Below, one piece after another: positions 57,861-64,000 of a DNA stretch of 64,000 nt. The stretch comes from Oegoconia quadripuncta (taxonomy: Eukaryota > Arthropoda > Insecta > Lepidoptera > Autostichidae), in the NCBI GenBank assembly GCA_949316235.1, contig OX438758.1, positions 10,263,731 to 10,327,730 of the forward strand, read 5' to 3'. Position 1 is the first letter of the stretch; every line of letters starts with the position of its first letter. The position numbers and the translations under genes were made by a program. The notes below the pieces were generated by a model. The model worked only from the letters and a program-made list of their open reading frames with translations. It was not told the origin of the DNA and did not search any database.

Positions 57861-58075
57861 TACTACTATCAATTTTACAAATTAGAGCACCTAAAAACCC
57901 AACATGAACAAATAATCTAATGTACTTGTGCCACCTCAATATAAATGCCTATAAATCATCTTATAACAATGAATATATTAAAAATATATCACAGTGAAGT
58001 TACATACTGTCTTCTTTGAATTTATTTACATTAGTTGTTGATTCAAATAAATATGATCGAATAAATTTATCACAT

Positions 58076-58312
58076 TTTTTATGCACAACCGATTAGCACT
58101 TGAGCTCAATCACACCTGATGTTAAGTGCAGGTGAGGCCGAAGGTGGAACCGTACTGACCCGGAAACCCCATCTTATTTGGGGAACTGGCTATCTTATAT
58201 CTGACAACCGGAACACAACAATGCTATTAACTTTGCTGTTTGGCGGCAGATTTAGATAAGATGGTGGTAGCTAGCCAGGCAGACATTTGAAATGCTCTGC
58301 CACCAACCACCA
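58076..58312 (-). repeat. tRNA-derived SINE (family 2), 5'-truncated
   Basis: Minus-strand copy from TTTTTTATGCACAACCG to TGCCACCAACCACC, lacking the head. Confidence 0.8.
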
Positions 58313-58764
58313 ATTTAGGCAATAATAGATACGTGTACTTAGTTTATTAGAGTTTAAACACCAAGATAACATTATAATTATTTACCGCAATCGGGAGCTC
58401 TGGATGACGTCTTTGCCTTATAGTTTTAATTTAGTTTTTATTTTTTATGACTAAGTGTATACTTACTGTAATGTATAAGCTAAATGCCTTAGTAAGATTG
58501 ATTGATGAATTGACATGGCTATGTCAACTCTTTTGGATCTAACATTTTTGTCAAAAAAGCACGCGGGACAAGTTCAATAATTATTTTTAAATTCTCACTG
58601 TCCATATAAATTAATTAGCAAATACCACAAAATAAGAGTACATTTACGCATCAAAAGTGACATTATCAGCTTTTTTCCAATTTCTGGGATCAGCTCGTAT
58701 CATTTTACGTATAAGAAATTGATATTTGAACAGATAATTAAATTTTAACTTCATACGAATCTTA

Positions 58765-59092
58765 GGCCCGTATTAATAAACCAATCTCAATACAAGTCTA
58801 GTGGCTGTACCACCCGAGATGCATCTTAAGAAGTTGACGCTATCTCAAGCTCCGTGCTAATTAATAAACCAATCTTGAGGACTACTCAGTTGAGTAACTT
58901 AAGTATTCGCCTCACCGGCGAATGGATGATCGTCTTGAGTTTCGTTTTTTAATACGCGCACGTCTCAAGTGTGTGCTGCTTGAGTATGCACATGCTTTTC
59001 AAGTCTCAAGTTAGGTTTATTAATCAACACGTTTACTTGAGACCGGTTACAAGACTGTTCTCAATCTTGAGAATGGTTTATTAATACGGGCC
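58765..59092. mobile_element. PIF/Harbinger-type MITE, TTA target duplication
   Basis: GGCCCGTATTAATAAACCA and TGGTTTATTAATACGGGCC are perfect 19-bp inverted repeats bounding 328 bp. TTA flanks both sides (58762-58764, 59093-59095), the duplication typical of PIF/Harbinger. The interior is studded with CTCAAG/CTTGAG words, and TAATAAACCAATCT recurs at 58861. No transposase. Confidence 0.85.
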
Positions 59093-59258
59093 TTAGACGA
59101 TCTTAAATATGAAAATTTGACAGTCCGATGGTCAATTCTAGGAAACCGCGTTATAAATATGTCCATAAGAAATCAATCGTCAGAACACGTTCTAGTTCGT
59201 TCAACTAGTTAATTGTAAGAAATCGATACAACATAAACGTTTTCTAGAATATCCGGAG

Positions 59259-59574
59259 CGTCATTAGTGTGGTTACATTAATTTAATATCTGTATTTCAT
59301 GGAATTGCTTTACGCCACCACTACTATCGAATAAGTGAATACAATCACAATGTATTCTCCATAGTTCAACATTTTTGCACTCTCATATTCTCATTCTAGT
59401 GTTTCTACGTCGTGGTACGTCATTAGCGTCATTACATTAATTTGATATCTGTATTTCATGGAATTGCTTTACGCTATCACTATTATCGAATCAGCATACA
59501 ATCAGATTGTATTCTCCTTTGTTCATATTTTCGCATTTCCGTATTCTCATTCTAGTATTTCTACGTCATTGTGC
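59259..59574. repeat. 158-bp tandem duplication
   Basis: 59259-59417 and 59418-59574 share ATATCTGTATTTCATGGAAT, TGCTTTACGC and GTATTCTC blocks in the same order, with about 10-15% differences by eye. Origin unknown. Confidence 0.8.
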
Positions 59575-59753
59575 CTACATTTAAGAACTATAAATAGAAA
59601 ATTTTGAAAATCCCCAAGAAAACGAGTCGTTATATCATCCAGATAAACAGGCTTAACCCAATCCCATCTAACATGGCTAACCTATATCCGAGTTTCATCT
59701 TATGAGATAATTTCCGTCCAGTGGATAAATTATGATTTCTATTTAAATTTAAC

Positions 59754-59918
59754 TATAATATTATAAATGCGAAAGTTTGGATGTTTGTCGCTTCATCACA
59801 GCGAGACGGATTTGGATGAAATATGGTAATCCCGATAAAGTGACTAGTTCTCGCGGGATAACCGAATTTCCGCGTTAAAGTTATTCCACGCAGGAGAAGC
59901 CGTGGACAGAAAGCTAGT
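59754..59918 (-). repeat. Dispersed repeat family A
   Basis: Minus-strand copy: ATAAATGCGAAAGTTTGGAT, GATTTGGATG and CCACGCAGGAGAAGCCGTGG. A SINE lies directly at its 5' edge. Confidence 0.75.
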
Positions 59919-59921
59919 ACA

Positions 59922-60205
59922 GAATAAATAATAATAATAATAAATAAATATCCTTGGACATATACCCAGCGCCATCTAGTTCCACATTAAGCAACTTATA
60001 GGCATGTGTTGTGAATACCAGATGGTTGATATACCACATAAATACATTTTTTTTTGTAAATAAATACTTATTATAAATGAAAACATCCATTACTCGGGTA
60101 CATGTGTCCGTATTCATCATACAAACATATGCCCCTAGCGGGATTCGAACCCGCGACCTTTTGATATAGTGAACAGAGTTTCTAACCACTACACCAAACA
60201 GGTCG
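59922..60205 (-). repeat. tRNA-derived SINE (family 1), full length
   Basis: Head TTTGGTGTAGTGGTTAG at right, B box GGTTCGAATCCCGCTAGGGG, body CCATCTGGTATTC, AATAATAATAA 3' end. Confidence 0.88.
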
Positions 60206-60404
60206 ACATAGAATAAGAAAGGAAATAAAAAGTTATTATTAAAAGTTAAATAGTTTAAAAAAATCAAAAACAATCAAAAATTGCTCTGACCTGCGAGAAG
60301 CCTAAAAGCTACCTTTGATGGGGGTTAATTTCCAGAATTCACGATTATAAAAAGGTGGCCCTTTTTATCAAAAATTCTAAATTCTCCAATACAACCGTAA
60401 ATTT

Positions 60405-60515
60405 TTTTTATGCACGACTGGTTCGTACTTGATCTCAATCACACATGATTTGAAGTGAAGATGAGGTCGAAGGTTGAAGCGTACTGACCCGGAAACCCCA
60501 ACACATTTGGGGTTA
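60405..60515 (-). repeat. SINE (family 2) 3' fragment
   Basis: TTTTTTTTATGCACGACTGG, GATGAGGTCGAAGGTTGAAG; it breaks off at the retrotransposon fragment. Confidence 0.75.
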
Positions 60516-60516
60516 A

Positions 60517-60830
60517 AATTAAAGCTAAGCTAAGCTGTACATGAAACAACAAATTTATAAAGAGACATAGTACCCAGTACGCTAGCGCTATTGCCCCGCT
60601 GAATGCATAAGCTCAGCTGCTGAGCAAAGTAGGCACCAGCTCTCACATCTCCAAAGGCGTGGACCAGTCTAACGGATAAATCCTTTACAAATTGTTTCGT
60701 GTCAGAAGACCAAGGGCCCATTGTCTCCACTGCAAGCGCCGCAAACTCGGGGTTTATAGAGATTGGCGCTTGTTACTTTGAGCTTGTTCAGCCGCGGTTC
60801 CAGCTCTTTGCGCAGTTCCTTGTATATGGG
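60517..60830 (-). pseudogene. R2-like non-LTR retrotransposon, C-terminal remnant
   Basis: On the minus strand, the stretch read from 60730 gives METMGPWSSDTKQFVKDLSV, then RLVHAFGDVRAGAYFAQQ and IQRGNSASVLGT. It aligns with residues 475-527 of the ORF at 62.2-63.8 kb, about half the positions identical by eye. In another frame just upstream GTAQRAGTAAEQAQSNKR matches residues 440-457, so there is at least one frameshift. Sequence further upstream is unrelated. It is an old, 5'-truncated copy from a different lineage of the same clade, in inverse orientation to the intact ORF. Confidence 0.8.
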
Positions 60831-61007
60831 ACGGTGCCCAAAAAAAAACTGGGTTGTTTTTTCGTTTATTTTGATGATTGTTTTCTGTTTGATGGGGTTT
60901 ATCATCAGGATGGTCCGATATACATTTGATTGAGATCTGATGCTGCACTCCAGAGATAGAGAGTGGAACCTTACTGAAGTCGATTGTTTTGCCAATTATT
61001 GGGTTAG

Positions 61008-61140
61008 CTACCGCCATCTAAATCTGCCGCCAAGCAGCGATGTTAATAGTATTGTTGTGTTCCAGTTGTTTGTGATAAGATAGCCAGTATCCAAATAAGG
61101 AGGTTACTGGTTAGCGCGCTTTCACCTTTGGCCTATTTAA
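61008..61140 (+). repeat. SINE (family 2) middle fragment
   Basis: GTTAGCTACCGCCATCTAAA, GCCGCCAAGCAGCGATGTTA and GTGATAAGATAGCCAGT in plus orientation, opposite to the fragment at 60405. Confidence 0.7.
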
Positions 61141-61282
61141 TTGATACTTGTAATAAATACTGCAAACTGTAAAACTTATTCCAAAAGCGAAGGCATACAT
61201 TGCCCCTTAAATGACTAATAGTGACTTTGTGTAAACATCTGACATGTAACTTTTATATAATAAATATAATAATAATAATAAA

Positions 61283-61531
61283 GAATAATAATAAATATTT
61301 GGGGAACCTACACCAATCGTCTAGTCCCAAACCACCCCAAACTAAGCAAAGCTTGTACATCAATAGTACTAGACTTAGTACTAGATAACAGATAAACATA
61401 CATAAACATTTATATAAACATCCATGGCTCGGGAATAAATGTTCGTATTCATCATACAAACATTTGTCCCTCCAATTTACCAACCGTTGGTTTCGCTGAC
61501 AGGGTCACTATCCACTACACCAATCGATCGT
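61283..61531 (-). repeat. tRNA-derived SINE (family 3)
   Basis: Head ATTGGTGTAGTGGATAGTGA at right; B box lost (CCAATTTACC in its place); AATAATAA 3' end. Confidence 0.8.
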
Positions 61532-61775
61532 GGAAATTAATACAGGTCTAAGATCAGGCACAAGTCCATTGTGCATAAAAAACGCGACCCAAATTCTTTA
61601 GTGTGGGTGCGACAAAAGGGCCTCGCCACGTGTGATCGCATACATGCATAGGTACTTCTTCTGGGTTGATTTGCTGTTCATACGGTTGATTAGATCACAC
61701 GGTAAAAATCAACCCATCTAATAATAATTTTTCTAAAGGCACTTAAATATAACAAAAAATAACTCCAGCCTGGCG

Positions 61776-61799
61776 TAGCATGACATCGTTTGTCGCGCG
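61776..61799 (-). repeat. MITE B end fragment
   Basis: TAGCATGACATCGTTTGTCG followed by CGCG; only one end survives. Confidence 0.5.
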
Positions 61800-62176
61800 T
61801 TGTTGTTGTTAATATAAGTTTCATTTAACAGCCGGTCAGTAGATGGTGTCAAGAAAACTCTTTTTGCTCAAATTCGGTGGTATTTTATAAAAAGGGCTCA
61901 AGTTACGAAGTTACGAAGTACGACTTATGTCCCTACAGCACAAAGCTGAACTTGAGTCCCTTTATCAGAACTTCTGCCGCTAAAGTTTAAGGAGGGAACA
62001 GTGTAACTTGCTTAGTTAGGGGACACATATTTATTTATCACTGAAAAAATACTAAGTAAGTCATTAATATTACCATACATTATACTATAAAACTATAATT
62101 TTAATTATAAAGAAGTAAGGATTCAAGTAACAATGACATAAAAATAGAGAGTAACAACATTACAAAACTAAGAAAT

Positions 62177-63799
62177 ATGTATAAAAAAGAAAAAAGGCTC
62201 TGGAGCGTACAATACAATACAAATACACTTCATTGCACAAAAGTAATATTACACATTTTACAAAGACAATACAATTCCAAATTAAATGTATGGTTTTTGG
62301 ACGACGGAACCCTAGGGGGTGATGTTAATACCGTGCTGGATGATATGCGGCTCATGATTCGAGAATTTGGCGCCATTGGCCTGGAGTTTAATTTCTCGAA
62401 ATGTGAGCTGTATATATCCGAATCATGTCAAAATGTAGCCAATGTCATCAATGACTTTAATTCCTTAGCACCGAATATTAAAGTTGTTGACAAGTCTAAT
62501 CTTCTTCTCCTAGGGTCTCCTATTTTTGAGGAATCATTTTCCTCCTTTATTGAAGAAAAAATTCAAAATTTTGCAGCAGTTTCGGACCGTCTACAACATA
62601 TTAGCACCCACATGGCCTATTATATTCTTAGATATTGCTTGTTTGTCCCTAAATTCACTTATGTCTTGAGATGCAGCCAGTTCTGGAAACACCAAGAAAT
62701 TTTGGAACGCCTCGACAGCATCATCAAGCAAACTTTAATTTCGGTTTTAAATATAAGCATGGACAATACGGCTTGGACTCAGGCATCCTTACCTATAAGG
62801 TTTGGGGGCCTGGGCATACGCAAAATTTCAAGTGTATCACTACCGGCTTTCCTATCTTCGGCTCATAGTACACAAAATTTAGTTAGTAAAATTTTGGCTT
62901 CTTGTCCCAACGGATCTGAAATTACTTTCGCTGGCGAAGCCGAAAATGCTTGGAGACAAGCTTGCCCAAACACTGATTACCCCGAAAATCGTTTATCGCA
63001 AAAGCTGTGGGACGAGCCGCTTTGCAAGTTAGTACGGAATAGTCTTCTGAATACGTCAACTGACTCTGCAGAGCGAGCTCGCCTCTTAGCTGTGGGCGAA
63101 TGGGAATCGGGCCTTTGGCTGCAAGCCCTTCCATCGGCGAACATTGGCACGCTGTTAGATAGTTCCACTTTCAGGATCGCCACGGCCCTTCGCCTGGGCG
63201 CACCCTGCATTGCACCACACCAATGTGGATGTGGCCATGCCGTCAGTCATCTTGGTCGTCACGGTTTATCGTGTTGCAGGAGCGCCGGGCGCTTTTCAAG
63301 GCACGCGGAGTTAAACGATGTTATCCGTCGGTCCTTCGCTACTGCTGGCTCTCCGGCAGTTCTGGAACCCAATGGTCTGTCGAGAGATGACGGAAAAAGA
63401 CCTGACGGAATGACGCTCGTACCTTGGAAGATGGGTCGGTGTTTGGTATGGGACGCTACTTGCGTTGATACTTTTGCTCCGTCGCATCTTCCAGGAACAG
63501 CAACCAAAGCTGGCTCCGCTGCCGCGACCGCTGAGAGCGCCAAGCGGCGCAAATATGCCGGTTTGAGCAGTGACCTCATTTTTGCGCCGTTTGGTGTTGA
63601 AACTCTCGGGCCTTGGGGACCAGGTGCTCATTATCTCTTTAAGGAGATTTCTGAGCGCTTGGTCAATGCGTCCTATGATCGGAAGGCTGGCCTGTATTTC
63701 GCGCAAAGGATTAGCCTCGCCATACAGCGGGGTAACTCTGCCAGCCTTCTGGGAACGCTCCCGTTTTCGAGGGATCTGGTTCAAGTTTTTTATTTGTAA
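62177..63799 (+). CDS. R2-like non-LTR retrotransposon ORF, 5'-truncated (RT-zinc knuckle-restriction-like endonuclease)
   Basis: A 540-codon uninterrupted frame. Residues 38-48 (VWFLDDGTLGG) hold the RT catalytic box [F/Y]xDD, and GLEFNFSKCEL (68-78) the next palm motif. Residues 209-228 form the thumb segment (GGLGIRKISSVSLPAFLSS). A CxC...HxxxC knuckle lies at 350-366. The endonuclease part has RH..LN (375-380), KRPD (407-410), VWD (424-426) and KRRKY (456-460), as in R2-type PD-(D/E)XK enzymes, which nick the target DNA for reverse transcription. The C-terminal tip IQRGNSASLLGT (517-528) is shared with the copy at 60.5 kb. The N-terminal DNA-binding and RT finger regions are missing; homology starts near residue 36 (about 62285), so residues before that are probably flanking DNA and the ATG is not the element's own. 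The lack of stops or frameshifts suggests a recent insertion. It cannot retrotranspose alone. Confidence 0.85.
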   Translation: MYKKEKRLWSVQYNTNTLHCTKVILHILQRQYNSKLNVWFLDDGTLGGDVNTVLDDMRLMIREFGAIGLEFNFSKCELYISESCQNVANVINDFNSLAPNIKVVDKSNLLLLGSPIFEESFSSFIEEKIQNFAAVSDRLQHISTHMAYYILRYCLFVPKFTYVLRCSQFWKHQEILERLDSIIKQTLISVLNISMDNTAWTQASLPIRFGGLGIRKISSVSLPAFLSSAHSTQNLVSKILASCPNGSEITFAGEAENAWRQACPNTDYPENRLSQKLWDEPLCKLVRNSLLNTSTDSAERARLLAVGEWESGLWLQALPSANIGTLLDSSTFRIATALRLGAPCIAPHQCGCGHAVSHLGRHGLSCCRSAGRFSRHAELNDVIRRSFATAGSPAVLEPNGLSRDDGKRPDGMTLVPWKMGRCLVWDATCVDTFAPSHLPGTATKAGSAAATAESAKRRKYAGLSSDLIFAPFGVETLGPWGPGAHYLFKEISERLVNASYDRKAGLYFAQRISLAIQRGNSASLLGTLPFSRDLVQVFYL

Positions 63800-64000
63800 A
63801 TAGTAGTTGAGTTTTATTTATTTCTTTTAATTATGTACGTTCCAATACAATTAAAAAGAGTACAATTAGTTTACAAACATAATGTTTACGTCATAGGTAA
63901 GAGGTTCCAAGTCACTGCTCTGAGACAGGGTACCACTTCTTTAGTTATAAAATGTTATTCTTAATGAATATTGTATATGTCGTAGATAGCAATAAATTAG
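63800..64000 (+). other. Retrotransposon 3' flank
   Basis: AT-rich sequence after the ORF stop, with no clear poly-A tail or target duplication before the window ends. The element's 3' end is not defined. Confidence 0.4.

Noticed and set aside
59914..60273. 119-codon minus-strand ORF
   Set aside because: It is the translation of a SINE family 1 copy; the same peptide phrase appears at other SINE copies.
62177..62284. First 36 residues of the long ORF as part of the retrotransposon protein
   Set aside because: They are lysine/asparagine-rich AT-driven sequence without RT finger motifs; similarity begins at NVWFLDDG.

Overview
The window reads as AT-rich, non-coding, transposon-dense DNA from a moth or butterfly (Lepidoptera). 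The evidence is the repeat content: RTE-type LINE 3' ends whose last codons read ...YVQ.WTS.G, LINE 3' ends closing with an oxidised-looking AATAAAGTGTTA tail, three tRNA-derived SINE families, a 5S-rRNA-derived SINE, and many small inverted-repeat DNA elements. There is no prokaryotic gene organisation, CRISPR array or operon. Two intact nuclear tRNA genes are present on the minus strand, tRNA-Tyr with an intron (about 23.7 kb) and tRNA-Asn (about 25.4 kb).

The only long open reading frame is at the right end (62.2-63.8 kb, +). It is the C-terminal two thirds of a non-LTR retrotransposon of the R2-like group that carries a restriction-like endonuclease: RT catalytic box FLDD, thumb, zinc knuckle and endonuclease motifs (RPD, WD, KRRKY). 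A second, divergent and frameshifted copy lies in inverse orientation at 60.5-60.8 kb, and a short third fragment at 13.05 kb. Fragments of jockey/CR1-like and RTE-like LINEs lie at 0.7, 1.1, 8.4, 10.5, 24.6, 32.1, 43.6 and 53.6 kb.

Layout: 0-5 kb, LINE remnants, a GC-rich exon-like island (2.26-2.40 kb) and SINEs, one split by a TA-flanked MITE. 5-20 kb, mostly plain AT-rich DNA with a hAT MITE (9.1 kb), SINEs and an exon-like island at 15.2-15.5 kb. 20-34 kb, tRNA genes, a hAT element full of GGATCC motifs (26.4-27.2 kb), a near-perfect palindrome (28.0 kb), a 140-bp hairpin (30.2 kb), a 440-bp foldback (31 kb), and a 671-bp DNA element inserted cleanly inside a SINE (32.6-33.3 kb). 34-50 kb, SINEs, two foldback families, a head-to-head SINE pair (43.8-44.8 kb), a 5S-derived SINE (47.4 kb) and two GC-rich islands resembling gene 5' exons (46.6-46.9 and 49.3-49.9 kb). 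50-62 kb, more MITEs with target duplications (54.97, 57.8 and 58.8 kb).

No complete host protein-coding gene could be proved. Four places look exonic: a start codon plus splice donor at 28.4 kb (-), a donor/acceptor-bounded open exon at 36.2 kb (+), a 76-codon ORF with a signal-peptide-like N-terminus at 53.3 kb (+), and the 5'-UTR-like islands. They may be first exons of genes whose bodies lie outside the window or across very long introns. All family assignments come from reading the sequence by eye; no alignment was run.
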